Part shown: in pieces, positions 9,022-18,827 of the stretch
Layout: the number at the start of each line of letters is the position of its first letter
Numbering within the stretch: position 1 is the stretch's first letter
From: Fonsecaea monophora
Lineage: Eukaryota > Ascomycota > Eurotiomycetes > Chaetothyriales > Herpotrichiellaceae
Length of the DNA stretch: 24,501 nt
Assembly (NCBI RefSeq): GCF_001642475.1
Contig: NW_019174132.1
Location: 1 to 24,501, forward strand
Direction of reading: 5' to 3'
Notes under the pieces: model-generated
What the model was told of the DNA's origin: nothing
Databases searched by the model: none
The model's input: the letters and a program-made list of their open reading frames with translations, nothing else
Made by a program: the position numbers and the translations under genes

Positions 9022-10168
9022 GGCTTGGCGTCAAAGACCACCCCAGCTCCTCTCCGGTTGATCAAGCTCCTCCACAATCTCCACCACCACTTACTCTCCG
9101 TGCCTGGACATCGTTTCACTCACGCCAAATCGTGTTATGGATTGACCCATGAGGTGGTCTCCCACGAACCCCGGTACATTCCACGTGCTGACATCCATGT
9201 CTGACATGCACGGAGCAGCGATACAAGATGCCCCCCTCCGTTCGCCCTTGTGGGAGATGGCTTTGGTGGGAATGATAAGGGCAGTTTGCCTTGAGGAAAG
9301 AACCAATGAGACAAGCCCAAAATTGTCGACCTTTGCAGAGGTCAACTCGCCCATCGCGGCCTGGACAACGACTCGACCAGCCCAGAGTGGATGGAAAAAG
9401 GTGTCAGAATGCCCGTGATGGCGTGCTCTGTTTGTCCAAGATGTCGGTCGCACTTCGACATCAAGCTTGCAATCGCCCTCGGCCAATCACGCCATCTCTG
9501 AACAAACCCTATCTCCACCACGTTGTTACCCCTTTCACACCAACTTAGCGACCCAAAGCATGTGGCTGTCAACTCTGCGCTGGCGAATTCCTGTACCGAG
9601 TATTTTGTTAGCCTCTTCGTCTGCTGAGGTTGGCACGCGTCGGGACAAGGAGTCTTAGCATCGGGTGTGCAAGATGCCTATTTGCCGGATAGATATTTCG
9701 AGCATCTCTCCTTCGAGTTCTTGGCTCGGTCAAGGTGCTACTGCAGGATTTTGTGCAACACAGTCGTCAGTTCATTGCAGCTTTCTTTCCCCGCGATCAC
9801 ATGGATCAGCAAACCTCAGCACGCCAAATCTAGTCCGATGGAGCGGTACATGGCCGGCGCAGACAGTCTTGTCGAGATGCTGGTGGATTTGGCATCATAT
9901 TGGCTGGACAACCCTCGCAGACCACGTTCAAAATGGAAGGGTACAGGTCTCAGCAATACCACGTTCCGAATCACGCAATCATCCCACCATCTGACAACAA
10001 CATCCCACCAGCTTGGTGTGGCAACAATCTCTGAAGAAAACCAAGTAGATCATCCCTGGCAGGCGTCGTCTAGAACTTTTCTGTGTGGCCGGTACCTCGC
10101 CGAAAAAAATCCATAATCGATGAAGCATTGAATGCCGAGCAGTGGCAGAAGATAGTGGGCTCGTGCTC

Positions 10169-10176
10169 TATATAAG
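10169..10176 (+). promoter_or_regulatory. TATA box of MFS transporter 2
   Basis: TATATAAG lies 84 bp before the ATG at 10260. This is the clearest core promoter element in the window and supports the chosen start. Confidence 0.6.
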
Positions 10177-10259
10177 CCTCTGCTGCCCCCTGCACTCTCG
10201 GCTCTTGGAAAGCGTCGCACTCCAATCTAGTTCATCTTGTCTCAAGGCTTACAGTCACC

Positions 10260-12148
10260 ATGGACAAATCGGTCGAGTCCCAGGTGGTGCCATCCACCGT
10301 TGAAAGAAACAAGGAAGCAACAAGAAAGCCAAGACAACGGAAGTGGTGGCAGCTTGGTGGCAAGGACATCAGCCATGTGTCTGTTGACGCGGACGTCGAT
10401 CTCGACTCAGAGACGTCGTCTTTTGAGCAGAACGGAAACTCACTCGTCAAGAACGTGAACAACGTTTTCGAGGCTCCGGAGGCCACGGAAATCTACAAAC
10501 CGATCGAAGGGTTTGAGGGCACACATCGTTTCGATCCCTCGGCTGAATGGTCTCCGGAAGAGGAAAAGGCTCTGGTCAGAAGAGTATGTTGTTGCTCCTT
10601 ACTCAGAATACCAATTCTTGTCCCTGGGCTAACCCGTCTGTTAGCTCGATTGGCGAATTGCCCTTCCAGCATGCATCATGTTCTTTGCACTCCAGCTCGA
10701 TCGAGGCAATATCACCCAAGCATTGTCTGACAACATGCTGAGTACGATTGATGGGTCATCCCTGATAGCATGAGCAGGAAGCTGACGAGCGCGCAGACGA
10801 TTTGAATATGAATACCAACGACTATAACAACGGCATGACCATCTTTTACTGCTCCTTCTTGTTCGCCGAGCTTCCCTCTCAGCTTATCAGCAAGAAGCTT
10901 GGTCCCGATACCTGGATCCCCATCCAGATGGTATCCTGGAGCGCAGTTGCGGCATCGCAGGCCGCATTATCCGGAAAAAACAGCTTCTTCGTCTGCCGGT
11001 TCCTCCTGGGCCTCATTGAAGGGGGGTTTATTCCAGATACCATCCTGTACCTGAGCTACTTCTTCACCAATGCGGAACTCCCAAAGCGTTTGAGCTGGTT
11101 CTGGACATCTTACCAATCTACCCAGATTGTGGGCGCGTTTCTTGCATATGGCATCCTGCATCTCCGTGGCCACGGCGGCATCGAGGGATGGAGGTACCTG
11201 TTCGCGATCGAGGGAGCCCTCACCGGCCTGATCGGGATTTTTACGTGGTTGTATCTGCCGGCGTCTCCGACTCAGACCGCCCGCAACGCCGCTGCCCGTA
11301 AAGGCGGCCGAAAGATTTGGACCAAGGGGCTCCTCCGCCCGAAGAACGGCTGGTTCACAGAGCGAGAAGAGGTCATCATGGTGACCCGCATCCTGCGAGA
11401 CGATCCCGGCAAAGCGACCATGCACAACCGACAAGGTCTCAGCTTCGACCTCTTCTGGTCCGCCCTGACCGATTACGACATGTGGCCCATCTACCTCATC
11501 GGCCTGTCGTGGACGATCCCGAGCACACCTCCGCAGGCATACATCACCCTGACGTGCAAGGCGCTGGGGTTCGACACGTTCGAGACCAATCTGCTGACCA
11601 TCCCGGCGTACACGCTCTTCATCATACAACTGTTGTTCTGGACGTGGGTGTCGGAGAAGATCAACCAACGCCTGCTCCTCGGCGTGATTACCCAGTTCTG
11701 GGCTCTGCCGCTGCTGGTGGCGCTGGTAGCGCTGCCGCCGCAATTCTCGGGCTCCAACTGGGCCAAGTGGACGCTGTCGACCCTCCTGGTGGGTTACCCG
11801 TACATCCACGCGATCCTCGTGGCGCTCACGTCGCGCAACGCCGGGTCCGTGCGCACCCGCACCGTGGGCTCCTCGCTGTACAACATGGCCGTGCAGGCGT
11901 CCAACATCTTCTCCTCGCAGATCTACCGCAAGGGCGACGCCCCTTACTACTACACGGGCAACAAGGCCCTGTTGGGCGTCGTCGCCTGGAACATCATCGT
12001 CTTCATCGGCGCAAAGATCTACTACGTCCGCAAGAACGCCGAGCGCGACAACATCTGGTACTCGATGACCCGCGAGGAGCGGATCCATTACCTCCGCACC
12101 ACCACCGACAAGGGGAACAAGAGGTTGGATTTCCGCTTCGGACACTGA
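10260..12148 (+). CDS. MFS transporter 2, Dal5/ACS family, LDRGN subgroup (possible sulfur-compound carrier)
   Basis: Exons 10260-10583, 10645-10741, 10797-12148 join to 590 aa, with introns of 61 and 55 nt and the frame kept. A long polar N-terminal region (about 1-107) ends in WSPEEEKALVRRLDWRI, which leads into TM1. The family hallmark here is LQLDRGNITQALSDNML (124-140), followed by TNDYNNGMTIFY (147-158) and AELPSQLISKKLGPDTWIPIQ (164-184, family signature). Twelve TM segments are expected. The LDRGN...ALSDN...NDYN pattern separates it from MFS 1 (VDRLN...ARLAG). From memory this subgroup includes yeast Soa1 (sulfonates, sulfate, choline sulfate) and may be close to Aspergillus AstA; that placement needs a tree. 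Nearby arylsulfatase and CYS3-like bZIP genes fit a sulfur role. A TATA box lies 84 bp upstream. Confidence 0.94.
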
Positions 12149-12809
12149 GTCGAGTTCAGCCGAGCCAGCTAGGAAGCAAGCGATATCGTTTAGGACAAGG
12201 TTGAATCGGTTCTGTCCAGTCTTGACGACGTCGACGCTTCTTGGAATGGATTCCACCAGTCGCAACAGGGAATGAATGAATACACCCAGATAAGAGTCCG
12301 CAGTGTACTGAACTGTAGTTTCCGTGCTCTATACTCCTTGACTCGCTGACTGCCAGGCTGGTAGATGGATAGATAGATAGACGCCAAAAAAAAAAGTATT
12401 GATGTCATGTTATATGCAGACCTCTCCGTCTCTCTCCCTCCCTCTCCCTCCCCCACTTTCTACTTCTCTCCTTCTTCCCCCAAGACAACAATAACAAATT
12501 TAATATGCTGTCCTCTACCATAATACCATTCACCTAGGATTACTTTTATGATACCTCTAAAAAAAAGGGCCATGACCATGACGGCGACCATAACGCAGTA
12601 TATTTTTTCCTTTCCCATTTCCATCTCCGTTTCCATTTCCTACCACTTCCTTTCCCATCTCTCGTCTAAAAGCACCATCACCCTCTGATTGCTCTACCCT
12701 ACCCTACCCTATCACACTCTCACACGCCCCATTTTCCATCATATTGAAGACGGAAGACGGAGACTCAATCAGTCCCCATTCTATCCTCTTCCACGCTACC
12801 CGCTCCTCT
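12149..12809. other. Convergent intergenic region rich in polypyrimidine tracts
   Basis: No gene seen between the 3' ends of MFS 2 (plus) and the DHA2 transporter (minus). The plus strand is strongly pyrimidine-rich at about 12421-12482 and again at about 12600-12665. Small repeats: GATA-like units near 12362-12381 and three TACCC units at 12695-12709. Confidence 0.65.
12421..12665. repeat. Polypyrimidine/polypurine tracts
   Basis: Two long C/T-dominated stretches on the plus strand, separated by A/T-rich sequence. They would form purine-rich 3' UTR sequence in the DHA2 transcript and could adopt triplex (H-DNA) structure. The observation is direct; the function is unknown. Confidence 0.7.
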
Positions 12810-15093
12810 CTATAATCTCTTCTCCCTCATCGTGATGGCAACCAACAACCCCAAAAAGGCAAAGGCCACGGACATGGCTGCAGAATACAAACGTGTTACG
12901 GTTAGTTTATATAGATGAAATAAAATCAGCAGAAAAATAGCAACAAAATGCTTCTTACCAAAGGTACAGCTCAGGCCGTCGAGGTAGGCTCGCACGACGA
13001 TGTCTCTGATGAGTGGCGGAAGGTTGCGGATCGATCTGATGCTGGAGACGGCGGATTCAATGATCTGTGCAGTTGTGCCCGACGTTAGCATTGAGGGTTG
13101 GTTCAGAATTGGCTGTCTCTTTGAAGCAGGGACCCCAGGGTAATCGAGTAAAGACTGATTATGAGAAACTTTGAAGATAGAAAGGGAGAGCTTTAGGCAT
13201 CCGAAGGAATAAGATATATCTTTCGTCTGCATCTCTGGGTTCGTATCATACGCATTATGGGAGCACCAAGGAGAGGGAGGACAAGACAGGGCAGGCAGGA
13301 CTCGAGAGTAGAAAAAAGTTTGTATGCGCACCTTTTTCTTGTGTTTGACGCCTTCTAGTCCGGATTCTAAATCGCTCCTTAACCGGAAATGCAACAGCGC
13401 GGTAGAAAACTGGATGCCGACCAGGAGAAAGAGGTTGTGGCAGAGATACAGGGTCGTGCCCGCAATGGCCATCTTGCTCGGCTCCAGGCTCGCGGCGAGG
13501 TGGATGAAGGTGGTTGACTGGTTCGTGCCTGACGCGAAGCCGCCCAAGAACAAGTACAACGTCTCGGCCGGGTGGATCGCACCGCGGCGCCAGCGGAGGA
13601 GGACCATCAGATAGCCCAGGCAGCCGCCCACGTTGCCCAGCAGGGTGAAGAGCTTGTACCGGCCTGTCCTGGAGATGGTGAAGCCCGCCAGCAGACCCGC
13701 GGTGGCATTGCCCGCCACGGCGGGGACAAGGCGCAGTCCCGCATTGCCCACGCTCGAGCCGGAGACGATTTGGAAGTAGATGGGGACCGAGTAGAAGAGA
13801 CTGAACTGGGCCGTCATCTGAAGTCCCGCAAGGAGGTAGGCCGTCAGGGTCTCCCGGCTGGTGAGGAGCTCGATGGGCAGGATCGGCTCTCTGGCCCAGC
13901 GGCTCTCGGTGAGGTAGAAGAGAGTCACAAACCCAAAGAAGAGCACAGCCGGGACCACGACGTAGACCCTGGGGAGGTCCTCGTTCAGGAACTCCAACAC
14001 CAGGAGGAAGCTGACGATGGTGATGATCAGGGTGACAGCACCTCCCAGGTCCACCCGCGCCAGCTTCTGTTTGAACGAGGCTTCCTCGTCCGGTTTGACT
14101 GTTTTTGGCGTCTTGTTCGGTAGTTTCCAGAGGATGAGAAGGAGACCGATGATCGTGGGAGGGACTTGGCCGTAGAAGCACCATCGCCAGCCGATTGTGT
14201 CGCAGAGCCAGCCGCCCAGGGGTCCGCCAGCTGCTCGTCCTGTCGTGGCAGCAATATTCACGTAGCTCCTCCAGGTTGCGACCTCTCTCACAGGGACGAC
14301 ATCTGCAGGTAGGTCAGTCGAGTCGGTCGTGGGCCGTACGGTTAACATGTCCTCGTACCAGCAATGATGATAGATACCAGCGCCGTCATGCCAGCACCTC
14401 CAACGCCAGAAATGGCTCGACCAGCAACCACATGCCAGTATTCGCGACCGATACCACTGCGATCGAGTAAATAGACGTCCACACCCGGGACCTCGGATTT
14501 GTCGGTGACACTCACCAGAGGAAGCATCCTGCTGCGAAGAAAATGTAGGCGACGCTCAAGTTACTCCGCCGGCCAAAGATATCGCTCAGCTTGCCATACT
14601 ATAAATGTTCGAGACACGGGTCAGCGGCGGCCGTTTGGTATGATTCGAGACGTCTTACAAGGGGTTGACTGGCACATAGTGCAAGTACAAAGCTGGTGAT
14701 CAGCCATGACGCACTTGACAGCGCGTTGAACTCTGAGGCGATCTGTTGACTCGATGCGATGATCAGGCTGCCGTCGAGGTTGGAGACGAAAACACCTTGT
14801 CAAGAGATTAGCATTGCTTTTCGTGAAGACACTTGAGACACATGAGACACACCGAGGAGTGAGACGGGCACAATGGTCCAGATGGTCAGCGCCGACGAGG
14901 GTTCAGTGGCCCCGTCTGCCGGTGTAGGATCTTGGTAGTACGGAGGGAGGTTGGCAGAGGAATGTCGGCGCAATGAGTTCCTGTATGACTGTTGGTCAAA
15001 GTCTGAGGACTCGGAGTCGGTCCGCAGCAGCGCAGTCGTCTCATCTGCGGCGACATGCCCAATCCCATCTCTGTCCTCATCCCTATCCCCCAT
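12810..15093 (-). CDS. MFS transporter of the DHA2 (14-TM) family, Fnx1/Vba-like, probably vacuolar
   Basis: Exons on the minus strand: 15093-14853, 14795-14659, 14598-14516, 14456-14359, 14302-13332, 13064-12959, 12877-12810. They total 1704 nt, 567 aa, all junctions in frame. Signature segments: ASWLITSFVLALCASQPLYGK, FGRRSNLSVAYI, AGRAISGVGGAGMTALVSI, then ATWRSYVNIAATTGRAAGGP and IGWRWCFYGQVPP. This pattern is typical of fungal Fnx1/Vba1-2-like proton-coupled carriers of basic amino acids, with 14 TMs. The N-terminal tail carries an acidic dileucine motif ETTALL (E18 to L23), a known vacuolar sorting signal type. The C-terminus ends MREKRL after a last TM. The ATG at 15093 is used because no ATG lies upstream in frame. 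The 267-nt fifth intron is long, a multiple of three and stop-free. Drug efflux is the alternative role. Confidence 0.92.
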
Positions 15094-15580
15094 GACAGTG
15101 TACTGCGGTGGTCTCGCAAAGGCGAGAGTCAATAAAACCCAGCATATTTAATCGGCTCGTGTGTGACTGGTGTCTGGATCCAGTCATAATCCCAACTCGG
15201 AGGTTTCCACCCAAAGGTCGGTCAACAACGGGCAGCATGCAGGCCCAACCAAAAGCTGGCACGGCTGGATGCGCAGATGGGCTGGACGGCGCTCGAAGGG
15301 GCCTGACGGGGAAGGCCAGTCCGTGGAAAGGATCCGCATCGTGATCACGCAAAAACACGAGGCGAGCACGCATCAAGCATCAAGCATTTCTACTTGTAGC
15401 CCCCTACGTCTATCAGGGCCTTCAGCGCGCCACCAACGTCTATCAAGTGGAACCTCTCGGCTGCAGGCACAATTCAATATCTTGCGCAAGCGAAGGCGAA
15501 TGTCGCGAGCACGCCTGGACTGAGATAAACTCATCAAGAGTGTAGATGTCGATTCGGCATTTCTATACTACGGTGAAGTG
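15094..15580. promoter_or_regulatory. Intergenic region: DHA2 promoter and arylsulfatase 3' end
   Basis: 487 bp between two minus-strand genes, with no supportable gene. It should hold the DHA2 promoter and the arylsulfatase terminator. A TTAAATATG stretch (minus strand, near 15143-15151) could serve as a weak TATA-like element about 50 bp from the DHA2 ATG. Confidence 0.5.
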
Positions 15581-17581
15581 TTATACTAGCTCACTCCAAT
15601 GCACTCCTCCTCTGGGTCCGTCATCTCCAGGTGAAAATGCTTTCACATGCCGAGGCCCTTCACTCTCTAGGATGTAGCCCTTCTCGCACTTTTCGAACCG
15701 AACTCTTTCCTGCTGGAGCTCATAGAAGTCGTCGTAGCGTGCATCAAGGGCATCTTGCAGGTTGCCTACCTCGCCGTGGGGATGGAGTGTCTCCCACGGG
15801 TGTGTACAAGTCCGTCCTTTGCATGTCTTGAGAACCATGACCAGCGAATCCAGCCGAGAGATGAGGTGTTGTAAAGTGGTAACAGTTGGCAGAGTGGCCG
15901 GCGCTGTGGTCGGAACTTCGAAGATTGAAGAGTGATTTGAAGTGAATAGATTATGTGTCTCGTAAGGATCGTTCTGGGAGTCGTCAGTATTGTAAGAATC
16001 CCACACGAGACGCGGAATTGACATACCCTCAAGTCATAGAGTTCGTGTTCACCACTACACCACACACTGTAGTACAGATTATAGTTGGTGCCGATCACTC
16101 TAAGTCCCTTGTAGGTGTTGTTCCAGTACATTGCACTCCCGTACTTGCCCTCTGCAAGTGCAAAGCCCCAGTACTCAATGTTTACATGCTCTCCGCGCGT
16201 GTCGACAGAGTCATCATCGAGTTGATTGGCAGTCAAAGGAATTATGCTGCCGTCGAAGTCGGATCGAATTTGCCCGCCCGCGAGAGACAGAAAGGTAGGC
16301 GCCAGATCCGTATGGGAGGTTACTAAATCACTTGACTTCCCTCTTGATATGCCAGGACCACGGACAATCAATGGTATATTGATGTCTTCTTCATAGCCGC
16401 ACTCCTTGCCCGGCTGCAGGCGGTGTTGACCAATGTGGTAGCCATTGTCAGTGGAGTAGAACACATAAGTATTGTCGAGTATCCCATGCTCTTTCAAACG
16501 AGCGATGACACCATCGACAATCTCATCGACCGCTTGGAGGGCACGTAATCGGTTGCGATAGAACTCGTCGTTGAAATCGACGTTTGTCTGGTTCTGCTTG
16601 GGCAAAGTGCTGATCCAGGACACGCCGTGAGGCTACATTCAAATGGTTAGTTCAAGCCTTGGAAGCGAGCGATTAACTCACCTCGTCTGGATTGAAGCTT
16701 GGGGTACGCGGGATCACAGCATCTGCGAACAAGTGTTTGTGCCTATCAGCCGGGATAGGGGGAGTGGTCGTGATTGTGTGAGCCGAAGCACTCCCGTTGA
16801 ACCAACTCTCCTCAAATTTGACATTGCTGTGAGGAGCATTGGGGGCAATTGTCAAGAAGAACGGCTTCTGCTCCGAGATGGCATCTTCCAGGAATCCATA
16901 CGCCTTCCTGGCGAGGACGTCTGTGGAATACTCTCCCTCATGACTGACAGGTGGCTCTCGATTTCGCTGGAAGCTGGCGTTTAGGTATTCATAGGTGTGA
17001 GGGTCCAGGAGAAAGTCGGAACCCGTGAAACCGTTGACAAACGGCGAGTCGTAGTTGTACACGCCGTGGGAGTTGAACAGCTTGCCCGTATAATATGTGT
17101 TGTAGCCAGCATCTTGCAGCCAGATGGGAAGCCATGCCTCATTGAAGCCCTGGCTGACAAACTTGGGATAGCCACCTACAGAGTAACGTAGTCAGTAGGT
17201 GTCCTAGAGGATCGTGGTATCGAGGGAGAGGAACAGACCATAGGGAGGATTGACATCGGTGACATTGGTGTTATGAGCTGCTCTCCCTGTCCACAAGCTC
17301 ACGCGTGACGGGCAACAGAGGGCGATAGTGCAGTAATGGCGCTGGAAGAATGTGCCTTGGTCAATGAGGTGCTCCTTCACATGGGGCATATAAGACAGAG
17401 AGTTCATGCGCAGGTCCTGGTCATCAGTCAAGATGAAGACGATGTTTGGTCGGGAGCTGGACTGCGCATTGGAAGTGAGAGGTTGCTGTCCTCTGATTCC
17501 ATAGCTGCGCTCCAAGTCTTTGGCCTGGCCGCTTGCTACGGCTGCCAGGAGCACAAGCAACGACGACGTCCACCAGACCAT
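15581..17581 (-). CDS. Secreted arylsulfatase (type I sulfatase)
   Basis: Hydrolyses sulfate esters, releasing sulfate. Exons on the minus strand: 17581-17239, 17175-16682, 16632-16027, 15973-15581; 611 aa, frame kept throughout. An N-terminal signal peptide is visible (hydrophobic run to about Ala20), so it is probably secreted or cell-wall bound. Catalytic features: metal ligands Asp53-Asp54 in ILTDDQD, the formylglycine motif C-C-P-S-R (89-93), where Cys89 would be converted, followed by VSLWTGR, and STDNGYHIGQHR with Asp341-Asn342, then GKECGYEEDINIPLIVRGPGI-type sequence beyond 355. Several N-x-S/T sites suit a secreted protein. The first intron begins GTCTGT, a less common donor, but the joined product matches the family. 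The length is usual for fungal arylsulfatases. Fungal arylsulfatase is classically induced by sulfur starvation through CYS3; a CYS3-like gene lies upstream. Confidence 0.95.
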
Positions 17582-18269
17582 GGCGTCTTCCTCTGCTGTG
17601 TCCGATTTATTTTGTCTGCACCTAGGTCACTCCAATCATATGAGAAACCATTGTTTCCAGCACCTGCGCCTTCACCTTAGATAAATTGCACGTGGTAATG
17701 GACTTGCTCATTGTCGAGACGGCTGTTTCTGGCGGTGAGACTGGGGAGATGCTCCCCCCGAGCTTGCGCCGGACAAGCCTAAATGCACCTTTCCGGGCGT
17801 CAAGGGGTTCTACAATAGGCATGCTGGGTCCTGTTTCTGGGGCTCACCAGGCTGTGCCTTCCCACCTAGAAACCCTTTTTAGGCGTGCTTGTCCCACAGA
17901 ATGGCGTGATCAGACCACAACTCCCAATCCTCATCACAGCTCTAATGACGACTTCAAATGGAGCCCGTCCGATGCGAAACATACAAGGAACTGACTATCT
18001 TTGACTGGTGAACGCGCAGGAATTAGGAAGATGTTGGTCATCAAAACTAACAGCATAGATTCGTGCGAAAAATGAAGATGCGTCGTTATGCCCGATATCA
18101 ACTTCTCCCCAGTGACCAGTGCCGCCCGCGGGCCTCCTGCGCTGATTCTTTGTTTGACCAAGCACAGATTCCCTCCCCCCTCCCCCTCTTCAAAGATCCT
18201 TCGAGTTGTCGTTGAAAAGACTGTATACCTAGGAAAAAGGGCTCTGAACCTCGACTCTATCCATCGTGG
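17582..18269 (-). promoter_or_regulatory. Arylsulfatase promoter region
   Basis: 688 bp between the bZIP stop and the sulfatase ATG, with no supportable gene. It contains a CACGTG E-box at 17689-17694 and ATGGCGTGAT at 17901-17910, which matches the CYS3 consensus ATGRYRYCAT at nine of ten positions. By chance about 0.2 such one-mismatch sites are expected here, so the evidence is only suggestive. Confidence 0.5.
17689..17694. promoter_or_regulatory. E-box CACGTG about 110 bp upstream of the arylsulfatase start
   Basis: CACGTG is the core site of Cbf1-type factors that assist Met4/CYS3-like regulators in sulfur gene control. The position close to the start codon is favourable. About six CACGTG sites are expected by chance in the whole window. 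Confidence 0.3.
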
Positions 18270-18827
18270 TCAAGTCTCGCTCGCCCCGTTGACAATACGC
18301 CCATGTGCCAATGCCTCAAGATCATCTTCATGTTCTCCGTACTCGCCCACAGGTCTCTTGTTCTTCTCCGTGATTAAATCCTTTAGCCATTTATTCTCCA
18401 TTTCCAACTGATTGACCTTCTCTTCTAATTTCGCATTCTTGTCCTGAACTTGGCTCATCTTCCGTTCCAAGGCCTGCTCCCTCTGTTTCTTCTTCATGCG
18501 AAACCGTGCACTGGCGGCGGTGTTGCGTTTGCGCCTCTCTTCCTTGGCTGCCATCTCCGCTGCGTGGTCAGGGCTTTGCATGTAGTAGTCTAATTGACCC
18601 GGTATTTGCTGTTGATCATGTCCGGCGTCGCTCGGCGACAAGCTGGAATAATAATGCGTATCGACATTGTGGTACCTCGGAGGGGAGAGGGGTTGTAGGA
18701 TGTGCGTGGCCGGCGCCCCAGAATACTGTGGCTCTGTGGTTATTGCGCCGATATGGGCGATGCCGGCTTGTCGCAAGGCCTCGATGCCGGTGGGCAAGTC
18801 AGTATCTTTGATCTTGGGGCCGTTCAT
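18270..18827 (-). CDS. bZIP transcription factor of the CYS3/MetR (Met4-like) type
   Basis: Single-exon gene of 185 aa. Residues 1-90 are polar and unstructured-looking, with Gln/Pro/Ser/Tyr-rich parts. The basic region lies at about 95-117 (KEERRKRNTAASARFRMKKK in its core, with the invariant N-x7-R as Asn102 and Arg110). It is followed by a leucine zipper with heptad positions Leu120, Val127, Leu134, Leu141, Leu148 and the ending ENKWLKDLI. The NTAASARFRMKKKQREQAL core and the ENKWLK end are hallmarks of Neurospora CYS3 and Aspergillus MetR, regulators of sulfur acquisition genes. It is shorter than those proteins (about 240-290 aa from memory), so it may be a local paralogue and not the global regulator. 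It lies directly upstream of the arylsulfatase on the same strand. Nuclear by function. Confidence 0.92.
   Translation of the reverse strand: MNGPKIKDTDLPTGIEALRQAGIAHIGAITTEPQYSGAPATHILQPLSPPRYHNVDTHYYSSLSPSDAGHDQQQIPGQLDYYMQSPDHAAEMAAKEERRKRNTAASARFRMKKKQREQALERKMSQVQDKNAKLEEKVNQLEMENKWLKDLITEKNKRPVGEYGEHEDDLEALAHGRIVNGASET

Larger units (their letters stand above)
8390..10259. other. 1.87 kb intergenic region upstream of MFS transporter 2, no gene seen
   Basis: Open frames on both strands are short, lack a family pattern and mostly lack a convincing ATG. Contents noted: short GGTAAT repeats near 8695-8717, an odd palindrome TTACG-A-CGTAA followed by CGACGTAA near 8892-8910, a TCACGTGA E-box at 9014-9021, a CACGTG at 9182-9187, and a TATA box just upstream of MFS 2. 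An unrecognised small gene or non-coding RNA cannot be excluded. Confidence 0.5.

Noticed and set aside
9091..9486. Minus-strand open frame of about 130 codons
   Set aside because: No ATG at its beginning, no recognisable domain, and no intron signals joining it to a larger gene.
9667..10116. Plus-strand open frame upstream of MFS 2
   Set aside because: It opens without an ATG; the first ATG (9838) leaves about 92 codons. No domain is visible and it runs into the MFS 2 promoter just before the TATA box.
10967..12265. Long minus-strand open frame opposite MFS 2
   Set aside because: It mirrors the GC-rich coding sequence of the transporter exon; composition is Arg/Gly/Val-rich and without domain pattern. 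A shadow of the real gene.
12695..12711. Telomere-like TACCC repeats
   Set aside because: Only three units and not the usual fungal TTAGGG complement; a trivial short repeat.
3981..17694. Enrichment of CACGTG E-boxes across the window
   Set aside because: About six occurrences are expected by chance in 24.5 kb and roughly that number is seen, so no enrichment; only the site close to the sulfatase start is kept as a candidate.
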